From assembly GCF_037040815.1 (NCBI RefSeq), contig NZ_CP146232.1, positions 2,908,501-2,972,500 of the forward strand: a stretch of DNA of 64,000 nt. The letters are read 5' to 3'. This stretch comes from Pararoseomonas sp. SCSIO 73927 (GTDB taxonomy: Bacteria > Pseudomonadota > Alphaproteobacteria > Acetobacterales > Acetobacteraceae). Below the pieces are notes generated by a model, which saw nothing but the letters and a program-made list of their open reading frames with translations, was not told where the DNA came from and searched no databases. Position numbers and translations under genes: made by a program. Shown here one piece after another: positions 1 through 8,795 of the stretch (position 1 is its first letter; each line of letters opens with the position of its first letter).

Positions 1-871
1 CAACCAGGCGGCGCCAGCTTGCGACGAGTGGCGATTGGTCGTCCGCACGCCATGCTGCCAGCAGCTCGACACGCTGGTCACCCGCAATGTCGCTCAGGTT
101 TCGGAAGACCACACCCTGAATGGCGTGGCGCCTGGCGGAGGCCGGAACGAGCGCCACCCCCATTCCGGCGACGACGAACGAGAGCAGGGTCGGCATGACG
201 GCCCTCTGCACGATCCGGGGCTGTACGCCACCATCCCGCAGGACAGACTGGATCAGTTGAGACAGGTATGGCGAGGCCTCCTCGGAGAAGGCAACGAGCG
301 GCTCGCCCGCGAGATCCGGGATTCCGATCAGGCGCCGCGCCGCCAGTGGATGGTCACTCGGCAGGACCAACATCAGCTCCTCGCGCTGGACGACGCATGA
401 GCTGATGTCAGGCCCTTCCAGCAACGGCCGGACCAGGGCGACGTCGAGCGATCCGGAGCGAAGACCGGCCAGCAGCGGGATGGATGTCATCTCCCGCAGG
501 TCAAGTTCGATCCCGGGACGGGCGGCGCGGAAGGCGCGGATCATCTCGGGCAAGAAGTCGTAGGCGGTGCTGGCGGTGAAGCCGATCGACAGGCGCGATG
601 GCCCCTCCTCGGCCGCCCGGCGGGCCGCCTGTGCCGCGAGTTCCACTATCTCCGGAACGGAACGGATCTTCTCGAGGAAGGCTCCACCTGCCGGTGTCAG
701 CGAGACGGACCGGGTCGTGCGGCTCAGCAACGGCGTTTCAACGAGGTGCTCCAGCTGCCGGATGATCTGGCTTAGCGGCGGCTGGGTCATGTTCAGGCGC
801 CGTGCGGCCCGGCCGAAATGCAACTCCTCCGCAAGGGCCATGAAGGCCTGGATGTGTCGCATCTCGATCAC
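1..871 (-). CDS. LysR-family transcriptional regulator (3' end outside window)
   Basis: This gene has no stop inside the window and runs off the left edge, so about 290 N-terminal residues are visible. The N-terminus is a typical LysR winged helix-turn-helix (RHIQAFMALAEELHFGRAA, then QPPLSQIIRQLE and TRSVSLTPAG). It is followed by a periplasmic-binding-like effector domain. The start may be GTG at 871 (GGAGG five bases upstream) or ATG at 862. It is divergent from the solute receptor at 1007, and LysR proteins usually control the divergent gene, so it probably regulates the receptor/amidase pair. The effector is unknown. Confidence 0.9.
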   Translation of the reverse strand, partial: MIEMRHIQAFMALAEELHFGRAARRLNMTQPPLSQIIRQLEHLVETPLLSRTTRSVSLTPAGGAFLEKIRSVPEIVELAAQAARRAAEEGPSRLSIGFTASTAYDFLPEMIRAFRAARPGIELDLREMTSIPLLAGLRSGSLDVALVRPLLEGPDISSCVVQREELMLVLPSDHPLAARRLIGIPDLAGEPLVAFSEEASPYLSQLIQSVLRDGGVQPRIVQRAVMPTLLSFVVAGMGVALVPASARRHAIQGVVFRNLSDIAGDQRVELLAAWRADDQSPLVASWRRLV

Positions 872-905
872 CTCACCCTCCAACTAGGATTGAGTGCGTC
901 CACCA

Positions 906-930
906 CCTAATATGGTCGTAATTACAATTG
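906..930. promoter_or_regulatory. Candidate LysR operator between divergent genes
   Basis: The 135-base gap between the LysR gene and the receptor gene contains a short AT-rich patch in otherwise GC-rich DNA. A perfect 8-base palindrome, GTAATTAC, lies at 918-925. LysR proteins bind dyads with a T-N11-A pattern in such divergent spacers. The assignment rests on position and symmetry only. Confidence 0.35.
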
Positions 931-1006
931 GCAGGGTCCGAATGAAACGGGTAGGTGTCTCGCAAGGAAATCGGCACACGAGCCCACGTCCAGCAGGGGT
1001 GTCCCC

Positions 1007-1981
1007 ATGCAAGCCTTGTCCCGTCGCGGCCTTCTCGGCGCGGCTGCCCTCCTGTCCTGCGCCTCCGCTTCCCTGGCGCAGGAGGACGCCTACCCCACGC
1101 GTCCGATCCGCCTGATCGTTCCCTTCGGTCCGGGCAGCACCACCGACATCCTCGCCCGCCTCGTCGCGCAGAAGCTGACCGACGAGCTCGGCCAGCCGGT
1201 TGTCGTGGAGAACCGGGCCGGGGCGGGCGGCAATATCGGCACGGAGGTCGCGGCGCGCGCCGCGGCGGACGGCTACACGCTCCTTCTCGGGGCGGCGAGC
1301 ACCAACGCCGTCAATCCGAGCCTCTACAGCAACCTGCGCTTCGACCCGATCCGGGACTTCACGCCCGTAATCCACGTCGCCTCCGTGACGAACGTGCTGG
1401 TCGTCCATCCGGACCTGCCGGTGAGGACCGTCGCTGAGCTGATCGCCCTCGCGAAGCGGCAGGACCTCTCCTACGCCTCGGGCGGTGCGGGCGGCACGAT
1501 CCATCTCTCGGGCGAGCTGTTCAAGAATCTCGCAGGCGTGGACATGGTGCACGTGCCCTATAACGGCAGCGCCGCCGCCTACCCGGACCTGCTCAGCGGT
1601 CGGGTGCCGGTGATGTTTGACTCCATCGCTACCTGCCTGCCTCACATCCAGGGCGGGCGTCTCCACGCGCTGGCGGTGACGGCCCCCTACCCGTCGCCGC
1701 TGCTTCCCGGCCTGAAGCCGATCGCCGAGTCCGGATTGCCGGGATACGCGGTGGAGGGGTGGTACGGCCTCTTCGCACCCTCCGGCACGCCCGGGCCGAT
1801 CGTCGCCCGGCTGAACGCCGCGCTGGTCCGGGCGCTGTCCGAACCGGCGACCCAGCAGGCGCTGCTGCAACAGGGCGCTCAGCAGAAGGCGGACACGCCG
1901 GAGGCTTTTCGCACCTTCGTCCTGTCGGAGCGTGACAAGTGGGCCGCCCTAATCAAGGCGGCGGGCATCACCCAAAACTGA
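1007..1981 (+). CDS. Bug/TctC-family tripartite tricarboxylate transporter receptor
   Basis: A 324-residue periplasmic receptor. The N-terminus carries a twin-arginine-like signal (SRRGLLGAAALL, cleavage after about residue 24), suggesting Tat export. The mature start YPTRPIRLIVPFGPGS and the block VVENRAGAGGNIGTE are hallmarks of the Bug (TctC-like) family, which binds carboxylates or aromatic acids. No TctA/TctB membrane subunits are nearby, which is common for these receptors in Burkholderiales and Acetobacteraceae. The amidase starts 46 bases downstream on the same strand, so the pair may capture and hydrolyse an amide-bearing compound. The ligand cannot be read from the sequence. Confidence 0.92.
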   Translation: MQALSRRGLLGAAALLSCASASLAQEDAYPTRPIRLIVPFGPGSTTDILARLVAQKLTDELGQPVVVENRAGAGGNIGTEVAARAAADGYTLLLGAASTNAVNPSLYSNLRFDPIRDFTPVIHVASVTNVLVVHPDLPVRTVAELIALAKRQDLSYASGGAGGTIHLSGELFKNLAGVDMVHVPYNGSAAAYPDLLSGRVPVMFDSIATCLPHIQGGRLHALAVTAPYPSPLLPGLKPIAESGLPGYAVEGWYGLFAPSGTPGPIVARLNAALVRALSEPATQQALLQQGAQQKADTPEAFRTFVLSERDKWAALIKAAGITQN

Positions 1982-2027
1982 CGCGGGCGCCGCGCTGCTC
2001 GGCCCCCGTTCGCCGGAAGGAAGCATC

Positions 2028-3650
2028 ATGAGCGCCGACGAACTCGCCTTCCTCACGGTAGCGGAGGCCGGGCGGCTGATGGCCCGACGCGCCCTCTCGC
2101 CGGTCGATCTGGTGAAGGCGCTGATCGTGCGGGCGGAGGCACTGGAGCCGCAGCTGCACGCCTACCTGCGCCCGACCTTCGACGCGGCGCTGAAGGAGGC
2201 AGGGCGCGCCGAGGGCGAGATCCTGTCGGGCTGTGTCCGGGGACCGCTGCACGGCATCCCCTACGGGTTGAAGGATGTCGTGGACGCGGCCGGGCTGCCC
2301 ACCACCGGGCAGTCTCGGGTCTACGCCGACCGCATCGCGGCCGAGGACGCCCATGTCACGGCCCGGCTACGAGCGGCCGGAGCCGTCCTCCTCGGCAAGC
2401 TCACGACCCATGAGGGAGCGCATGGCGGGCCTTCCTTCGACCTGGCTTGGCCGCCCGCACGCAATCCCTGGAACACAGATCACTTCACCGGCGGCTCCTC
2501 CTCCGGTTCCGGAGCAGCCGTCGCGGCAGGGCTCATGCCCCTCGCGATCGGAAGCGACACGGGCGGCTCCATCCGGAATCCCGCGGGGTTCTGCGGGCTG
2601 GTCGGCCTGAAGCCGACCTCGGGCCTCGTCAGCAGGCGCGGGGTGATGCCCAACTCCTTTAGCCTCGACCACGTCGGCCCGCTGACCTGGACGGTGGAGG
2701 ACTGTGCCATCGCCCTCCTGGCCCTGGCCGGGCACGACCCGCGCGATCCCGCCAGCGCGGTCTCCTCACCACCGGACTACCGCGCCGCCCTGACGGGCGA
2801 CATCCGAGGCCTGCGCGTGGGCGTGCTGCGGCATCTCTACGAGGAGGAGGGAGGAACGGCCCCCGCCACGGCGAAGGCGCTGGAGGAAGCATTCGACGTG
2901 CTTCGCGGTCTCGGCGCCAGACTGGACGATGTCCGCATCCGCCCCTCGACCACCTACAACGACGTGAAGATCGTAATCGGCGAGAGCGAGATCCACGCCG
3001 TCCATGCCCAGGCGCTCCGGGAGCGCCCCGGCGACTTCGGCGAGGACTTCCTGGCGCGCATCCTGCCCGCCATCCTGTTCAGCGGTGCCGACTACGTGCA
3101 GGCGCAGCGGCTCCGTCGGACGATGATGGAGGAGTTCGACCGGCTCTACGAGCGGTTCGACGTCCTGGTTACCGCCGCGCCGAGTCTCGCGCCGCGCCTG
3201 GACGCCTATCGGCCGATCCAGTTCTGGCGGAAGACGACCTCTCTGGTGACGCCCTTCAATATCCCGACCGGCCCAGCCCTGGCACAGTGCATCGGCTTTC
3301 ACGAGGGCCTTCCCCTCTCCATGCAGGTCGCGGGCCGTCCCTTCGACGAGGCCACGGTCCTGCGGGTAGCGCACGCCTACGAGCGGGCGACGGACTGGCG
3401 CTCGGCCCGGCCATGTCTCGATCGGCATGCTCCGCCGCCTGTCACGCCGTCAGTGCCGGACCCCGAGGCGTCGTCCCTGACGCCGGGCGAGGTGGATGCT
3501 CTGCACGATCTCGCGCGGGGCGCCGGGCTGGACCTCCCGGACCGTGCCTTCCAGCACCTGTGCTCGGCGGCGCCGTACGCGAAGTCTATGGTGGAGCGGC
3601 TCCGGGGGCCGATGCCGCTGGAGCAGGAACCTGCATACCAGACCAGCTGA
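2028..3650 (+). CDS. Amidase-signature enzyme with AtzG-like C-terminal extension
   Basis: A 540-residue amidase-signature hydrolase. The Ser-cisSer-Lys triad is visible: Lys82 in YGLKD, the cis-Ser in GGSSSGSG near residue 157, and nucleophile Ser181 in DTGGSIRNPAG. The last roughly 65 residues (GEVDALHDLARGAGLDLP up to LEQEPAY) resemble the small DUF4089/AtzG subunit that partners some amidases as a separate protein. This looks like a natural fusion, which is inference. It lies 46 bases behind the Bug receptor and probably shares its transcript and LysR control. The substrate is unknown. Confidence 0.9.
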   Translation: MSADELAFLTVAEAGRLMARRALSPVDLVKALIVRAEALEPQLHAYLRPTFDAALKEAGRAEGEILSGCVRGPLHGIPYGLKDVVDAAGLPTTGQSRVYADRIAAEDAHVTARLRAAGAVLLGKLTTHEGAHGGPSFDLAWPPARNPWNTDHFTGGSSSGSGAAVAAGLMPLAIGSDTGGSIRNPAGFCGLVGLKPTSGLVSRRGVMPNSFSLDHVGPLTWTVEDCAIALLALAGHDPRDPASAVSSPPDYRAALTGDIRGLRVGVLRHLYEEEGGTAPATAKALEEAFDVLRGLGARLDDVRIRPSTTYNDVKIVIGESEIHAVHAQALRERPGDFGEDFLARILPAILFSGADYVQAQRLRRTMMEEFDRLYERFDVLVTAAPSLAPRLDAYRPIQFWRKTTSLVTPFNIPTGPALAQCIGFHEGLPLSMQVAGRPFDEATVLRVAHAYERATDWRSARPCLDRHAPPPVTPSVPDPEASSLTPGEVDALHDLARGAGLDLPDRAFQHLCSAAPYAKSMVERLRGPMPLEQEPAYQTS

Positions 3651-3790
3651 CATGACCTTGGAGTGGGCTCCTGCCTGCCAGCGGAGGAGGAGACACTTTT
3701 GCACTTGGGCTGGAACACCGGGCATTTTGCCCAGCCCGGCGCATGGAACAGCGCGCATCACGGATGCGACGGCATCCACCGAGTTGGGGC

Positions 3791-3813
3791 GCCTACCGCT
3801 CGGTCCGGTAGGC
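3791..3813 (-). terminator. Perfect 8-bp hairpin over the stop of the DUF4062 gene
   Basis: GCCTACCG and CGGTAGGC form a perfect stem with a 7-base loop. The stem includes the TAG stop codon of the minus-strand gene that ends at 3793. No T-run follows, so an intrinsic terminator is uncertain. It could instead separate the converging amidase and DUF4062 transcripts. Confidence 0.3.
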
Positions 3814-4911
3814 ACGCCTGAGGAGGGTGGTCAGGTCTTCCACCAAGACGTCCAGTTCCTGGACCAGGGCGGCCCGACTGCGCTCCGGCGGTGTCAGGTG
3901 GGTGACTGGCATGGCCTCGCTGCCCATCCTCATCGACATGCCGCCGTTGCTGCGCTCGACCTCTGCCCTTCGCATCCAGGGGTGGTAGCTGGCACCCTGG
4001 ATGGTCACCACGGGGACGATCTGGCGCAACGCCCTGGTCGGGTCGACCTCTTCCAGGATCGTGGCCCCGAACTGCAGGCCTGTCCGGATTGCTGCCGAGA
4101 CATCCTCCTCGACAAGCGCCTGCGGAGCACCACGAGCGTCGGATTCCAGCGGGACGATCACCCGGACACCTCCTAACTCGTCAACGGAGAAGGAAGCCCC
4201 GCGCTCCTGGCCGATCTCCAGCGCGGAACCCTTCAGGCCGTGTTCCGTGCCACGACGTGTCGTGAAGAACTTGGACGGGCCGAAGAGGGCGAGCTGCTGG
4301 AGCCGGTCCGCTAGCGCCGGGTCCTCCAGGCGGGCGGGCCGGAGCACTGACTGGCGTGGGCCACCCGAGATGCCGACCGCCACGGAGACACCATGATGGT
4401 GGTAGTGGCGGCTCTGGCGGGGAAGCAGGCCCGTGGCCCGCTCGAGCAGCTCCGCCGGATCGACAGCCACCCGGGCGCGCGACAGTTCCCATTGGTGGAT
4501 GGCCCTCGTCACGACTTCCCTGAGGTCGTCCGGCGTCTGGAAGGGCTGGGTGAACAGCCCGTCCACCCAGGCCTGGACCTCGCGGACGAAGGCGTCCTGC
4601 TCCGGCTCCCGGGTGCCTGTCCGTGAGTTCCTGACGAAGGCGAAGACGGGCCTTGTGTCCCGCGCGACCAGGAACTCCTCATGGGTGGCCGACTTCCCCG
4701 AGGCCTGTCTGGCGCCATACCTTTCAGCCAGGATCAGGACGACCGCGTCGGACGCGCGCACGCCGTCAAGGCATGCCACCTGGGGCGACGATGCCATGGC
4801 GGGGAAGTCCTCGGCGCAGATGACCTCGTGGCCTAGGCCGCGAATGGCTGACATAACAGCCGCACGCAGGTCCTCGTGGCCGGTGATGGGCGAACTGACG
4901 AAGATCCTCAT
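3793..4911 (-). CDS. DUF4062-domain protein
   Basis: A 372-residue protein. Residues 1-100 fit DUF4062: the start MRIFVSSPITGHEDLR, a central AVVLILAERYGAR and THEEFLVARDTRPVFAFVR. This is a Rossmann-like fold related to TIR and nucleoside-deoxyribosyltransferase domains and is often found in bacterial conflict loci. The remaining 270 residues match nothing I recognise. The reading frame stays open further upstream, but that part is antisense to the 5048 gene, so the start at 4911 was chosen where the domain begins. GAGGAA lies 12 bases upstream, which is rather far. It is divergent from the DUF3644 gene with 136 bases between, suggesting shared regulation. Confidence 0.75.
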   Translation of the reverse strand: MRIFVSSPITGHEDLRAAVMSAIRGLGHEVICAEDFPAMASSPQVACLDGVRASDAVVLILAERYGARQASGKSATHEEFLVARDTRPVFAFVRNSRTGTREPEQDAFVREVQAWVDGLFTQPFQTPDDLREVVTRAIHQWELSRARVAVDPAELLERATGLLPRQSRHYHHHGVSVAVGISGGPRQSVLRPARLEDPALADRLQQLALFGPSKFFTTRRGTEHGLKGSALEIGQERGASFSVDELGGVRVIVPLESDARGAPQALVEEDVSAAIRTGLQFGATILEEVDPTRALRQIVPVVTIQGASYHPWMRRAEVERSNGGMSMRMGSEAMPVTHLTPPERSRAALVQELDVLVEDLTTLLRRAYRTER

Positions 4912-5047
4912 GGAAGGTGGGGGTTCCTCGGCAAACGAATCGATGGTGGGCCGGAAACCTACCACGTTCCCCGGATGTTCCACTGCCCGTCGTTCCAGGA
5001 CACCCCCGACCTGACCCGGTTGCGGGGAAGCGTCGGATGGTAAGGCC

Positions 5048-6274
5048 GTGGCGAAGAAGGCAGTTGGTAATTCCCTGACAGTGGCCGAGGCCGCCCTCGT
5101 GAAGGCGTTCCTGGCGGCAGGCGACCGCTCCAACCAGGAGATCACCGCCTTCTTCTCCCGGCCGGGGCGGAGCATCAACCAGGGGCGCATCGTCGACATC
5201 CGGAAGGGCAAGCTCCACACCAAGGTGGCGGCGGCCTCTCCGGCCGAGCTGAAGGCGTTCCTGGCTCGGTGGCCGGAGCATGACCATGTCACCGGCCTGC
5301 ATCCCGTGGACGACGAACTCGTCGTGAAGGCGCGGGAGGCCATGCTCAATGCCATCGGGGGATACAACAACCCCCGTGCCCTGTTCCGGACGGAGTGCTT
5401 CATCGTCCTGGCCGTGATTGCCTGGACGTATCTCCTGCACTGGCACTACCGGAAGGCCGGGGTGGACTACCGGTCCAGGAAGGAGGACGGCACGCTCCTC
5501 GTCACGAGCCACGGGGCGCAGAAGCACTGGGAGCTGGAGACCTGCCTGCGGGCGCCGGAGTGCCCGGTGGACGACGTGGTGAAGGCGAACCTTCGATTCC
5601 TCATCGCGATCCGGCACGAGGTGGAGCACCAGATGACGCGCCGGATCGACGAGGCCCTCAGCGCCAAGGTCCAGGCCTGCGTCCTCAACTTCAACGCCAC
5701 CCTGAAGCGGCTCTGCGGGGACCGGTGCGGCCTGGACCGCGACGTCTCCATCGCGATCCAGCTCGCGGGGATTGAGCGGGAGCAGCGGAACATGCTGCTG
5801 CGGGACATGGACCTCCCGCCCTCCCTACCGGCGGCCCAGGCCGCGTTCGAGCGCGAGCTACCCGAGGATGTCGCCCGGGACCAGCGCTATGCCTGGCGTG
5901 TGATGATGGTCCACCGGAGCACAGGCTCGAAGGGCGCCGCCGACGAGATGGTGGAGTTCATCAAGCCCGGATCCGATGTCGAGGGAGAGATCCAGCGCGT
6001 CCTGGTGAAGGAGCTGGAGAAGAGGAAGTACCGCACCATGGAGATCGTGGCGGCCGCACGTGGCGCCGGGCATCCGGGCTTCGGCGCCTACCAGCATACC
6101 CTCCTGGTGAAGGAGCTAGCCGCGAAGGACCCCAAGAAGCCGTTCGGGGCCTTCGTGGACACGAAGAAGAAGGAGTGGTGGTGGTATCAGGCCTGGCTGG
6201 ACAGGGTCCTGGAGCATTGCCGGGAGAACCCGGAACGGTATGGCAGGGCCGTTCCTGCCGAAGCCTCCCTTTGA
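5048..6274 (+). CDS. DUF3644 protein with a HEPN-type R-x4-H motif
   Basis: A 408-residue protein. The N-terminal 60 residues look like a DNA-binding segment (LTVAEAALVKAFLAAGDRSN, then INQGRIVDIRKGKL). The segment from DELVVKAREAML to LRFLIAIRHEVEHQM matches the DUF3644 family. Arg189 to His194 (RHEVEH) fits the R-x4-6-H signature of HEPN ribonucleases, so a toxin or abortive-infection RNase is plausible but inferred. It is divergent from the DUF4062 gene and convergent with the Rep-like gene that ends at 6305. Confidence 0.75.
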   Translation: MAKKAVGNSLTVAEAALVKAFLAAGDRSNQEITAFFSRPGRSINQGRIVDIRKGKLHTKVAAASPAELKAFLARWPEHDHVTGLHPVDDELVVKAREAMLNAIGGYNNPRALFRTECFIVLAVIAWTYLLHWHYRKAGVDYRSRKEDGTLLVTSHGAQKHWELETCLRAPECPVDDVVKANLRFLIAIRHEVEHQMTRRIDEALSAKVQACVLNFNATLKRLCGDRCGLDRDVSIAIQLAGIEREQRNMLLRDMDLPPSLPAAQAAFERELPEDVARDQRYAWRVMMVHRSTGSKGAADEMVEFIKPGSDVEGEIQRVLVKELEKRKYRTMEIVAAARGAGHPGFGAYQHTLLVKELAAKDPKKPFGAFVDTKKKEWWWYQAWLDRVLEHCRENPERYGRAVPAEASL

Positions 6275-6304
6275 TCCCGTCAGCGGTACAAGAGGACGCC
6301 TTCG

Positions 6305-8404
6305 TCAGCCCTGGACGAGCAGCACAGCCCTGTTGGCGCTGACCGCCACCGCGGATGAGGAGGATCCTGCCCCTGTACCTGGGGCAGGCGGCATCCGGCG
6401 CATGAAGGCGGGCATGATGTAGCTCGGGTTGGTGGTTGTGGGCGCGGGCTTGGTCTCGTGCTGGGGAGGCTGCTTCACCGTGCCGTTCCGGGCAGGGGGC
6501 GACCGGCGCGTGGGACGGCGATCCTCCCGGACGGCACGTTCTGGTTCCCCCCGTGCACGCCAGTAGGCGCGGTATTCGGCCGCGAACATGGATCCGTACA
6601 TGTGCTCAATCCGTGTCGTGCTCATCCCTCGCGCTCTGACAGCCTGGACCGCCTCATCTCGGCGTCGTCCGAGATCGCTGAGGCGTTTGGTCCATGCCAG
6701 TTCGTCTTCGACATGCGCGGCATGCCAAGCGGCACGCTCTTCCGCAGACCTGAGCTGCCTCTCCCGTTGCTGGCGTCCCGCGACACGGCGCCGGACATCA
6801 TGCTGAGCCTTGAGGACGTCCCCATGAGCAGCACGGACAGATGCCCTGGCTCCCGGACGGAGGGGGGCCACGACCTCGTCCTGGGCACCCCTGCGGCGCA
6901 GGCGGGCCGCCTGTGTGTTGTACAGGCGGATGACCCGCCTATCAGTGCGACGGTCCTCTGCCCGCGATGCCTGGATCTCCCTCGCCAAGTCGCGAACCGA
7001 GCGTGCCGCGGTGGTGTGGAATATGGACTCTGTTCTGGTAGGGGAGGCTTCGCAGAGGCGGATTAGACCGTGTGACGGGTTCTCCGTGGGGGTGTTCTGG
7101 ACGACCTGGAGCGACCTCCACCGGCGCTGCACCGTCGACAGGGAAATCCCCGCCTTCCTGGCCAGGGCCGCCTGGGTGACATCCTCTCCCTCCCGGATCA
7201 AGGCAGCCACGGCCTCCCGGACGGCATCGTCGCTCCTACGGACCCTCTCCGCGTTCGTCCTGGCAGCGGCGGCCTGACGTTTCCCCTGCAGGCTCAGGCT
7301 GCGCCAGGCGGTCAGACCCTGCGGACCACGGTCGGCCGCCTCACTCCGCATCACACCCTCATTGATCGGCCGCGATCCTGAGCCGTGACGAACCCCTGGA
7401 CGACCACTCAGCGGTCCGCGCCATTTCGAGTTCATCCAGGCCGTGATGGCTTCCGCGATCTTGGCGACCTCGCCGGGGGTCGCTGGACTGGATAGCGCGG
7501 CCGCCGTTCGGGTGACGAGGTCATGGATCTGGCCTGCATCGCCTGTACATGCCCGCCGGACGGCACGAGCGGCAGCATGGAAGAGCCTCGACCCTTTCCG
7601 GTCGGAGGTGCCGTCCTGCACGCCCAGGGGGATGTGCCGCACAGCGACACGGTCGGGCTTCGGCTCAAGCAGAGTGATTTTCTGTTCCGTCGCCCTGGCC
7701 GCCAGAGGCAGGAACAGGTCGCGTGCGCGAACCATGCCGAGTTGGAGAACCTCGGTGTGGTAGGTGAGGCCTGAACGCTCGGCACGATATCTGTTCCATA
7801 TCGCCGGATCGCCACATTGCTCGGCGGCATCGGGCAGCTGGGGATTGCTCGCCACGTGCCAGGGATTCTTCTGCAGCCGGTTCGCGAACCGGCTGCAGCT
7901 TCCCGACATGACCAGGCCGCGCCGGATCCCGCGACGCAGCCTGGACTCCGCACTGCTCCGGTTCGAGATGGGCGTCGCGTAGATCCAGATGAGGTGCACC
8001 GTGCCTTTCCAGGGCGATGCGACCACGGCGGCAGGCATCGGCATGCCATGCCGCTCCACCATGTCGGACAGGGTCGTGCGCCACTGAAGCGGCTCGTCGA
8101 TGTCGGCCGTCTCTGTGTTGACAAAGCCGCGGCCATTGAAGGCGACCCACTGGTGCGTGAGAGCCTCGGCCAGAGGCACGATCCTCGATGAGGCGTGCTC
8201 GGCCATGCCTTTGATGCTGGAGGAGGCGAGGACGCGTCTAGGAAGCCTCGGCAGCAACATCTGAGATAGATAGGCTAGGTGCGGCGCAGCTTGGTCCGCG
8301 ACCTGGAGGGCGTCATGAAGTTCGGCTTCGTGCCCTCGCCACCAAGACCCAGCATGGGTTGGCAGGATGAAAGCGTTGACGGTGTCGGTGCTATCGAACG
8401 GCAT
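6305..8404 (-). CDS. Plasmid-type replication initiator/primase (Replicase-PriCT family)
   Basis: A protein of about 699 residues. The N-terminal half shows the Rep/primase pattern of ColE2-like initiators: VVASPWKGTVHLIWIYATPI, then RFANRLQKNPWHV. A segment near residue 320 (TPGEVAKIAEAITAWM) resembles the PriCT helical domain. A helix-turn-helix follows near 395-425 (DVTQAALARKAGISLSTVQR), then a long arginine-rich coiled-coil tail. Such proteins recognise an origin and prime replication. The start MPFDST at 8404 is the first Met in good coding context and has no strong Shine-Dalgarno. It suggests that an integrated plasmid or plasmid-like element forms this part of the window. Confidence 0.7.
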   Translation of the reverse strand: MPFDSTDTVNAFILPTHAGSWWRGHEAELHDALQVADQAAPHLAYLSQMLLPRLPRRVLASSSIKGMAEHASSRIVPLAEALTHQWVAFNGRGFVNTETADIDEPLQWRTTLSDMVERHGMPMPAAVVASPWKGTVHLIWIYATPISNRSSAESRLRRGIRRGLVMSGSCSRFANRLQKNPWHVASNPQLPDAAEQCGDPAIWNRYRAERSGLTYHTEVLQLGMVRARDLFLPLAARATEQKITLLEPKPDRVAVRHIPLGVQDGTSDRKGSRLFHAAARAVRRACTGDAGQIHDLVTRTAAALSSPATPGEVAKIAEAITAWMNSKWRGPLSGRPGVRHGSGSRPINEGVMRSEAADRGPQGLTAWRSLSLQGKRQAAAARTNAERVRRSDDAVREAVAALIREGEDVTQAALARKAGISLSTVQRRWRSLQVVQNTPTENPSHGLIRLCEASPTRTESIFHTTAARSVRDLAREIQASRAEDRRTDRRVIRLYNTQAARLRRRGAQDEVVAPLRPGARASVRAAHGDVLKAQHDVRRRVAGRQQRERQLRSAEERAAWHAAHVEDELAWTKRLSDLGRRRDEAVQAVRARGMSTTRIEHMYGSMFAAEYRAYWRARGEPERAVREDRRPTRRSPPARNGTVKQPPQHETKPAPTTTNPSYIMPAFMRRMPPAPGTGAGSSSSAVAVSANRAVLLVQG

Positions 8405-8795
8405 AGCGGCCACCCTGGAGCGGGGAGAGTTCCCGGACCGGGGGCGTACATGGTGGAAGCGGGACGGCGCAGGACCGGAGTGTGCCGGATGCGGCACGAA
8501 AAGATTGGGCTTCTCCCAAGGGGAGCCTTATGCTTGTCCTCGCGGGACGTCCTGCGCACAGCATCGGATGCCTACTCCAGATGTCATGAGGCGCCATGGA
8601 CCGTGATGCTTGGCCGCTGCACGGTCGGGACGTCCCCACTTCCCAATGATCCGTACCGGGCAGGCAGGAAGCAACGATCCTGAACGTCGCTGCGGAATGT
8701 CCTTTCTGAATAGGGTGAACGGTCGATAGGGCGAGGATGTGGACGTGGCGCGACGATGATCAGCTCCGTCCATTCAGTGCATGGTCTGCCGGACG
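8405..8795. other. Non-coding stretch upstream of the Rep-like gene
   Basis: A gap of about 390 bases with no convincing gene. The palindrome GGACGTCC occurs twice (near 8547 and 8628), each flanked by CG, about 80 bases apart. No AT-rich melting region or clear iteron array was seen. It is the natural place to look for an origin or for Rep autoregulation. Confidence 0.4.

Noticed and set aside
884..1870. Long minus-strand open frame opposite the Bug receptor
   Set aside because: It is antisense to a well-supported receptor gene, shows arginine-rich shadow composition and no domain.
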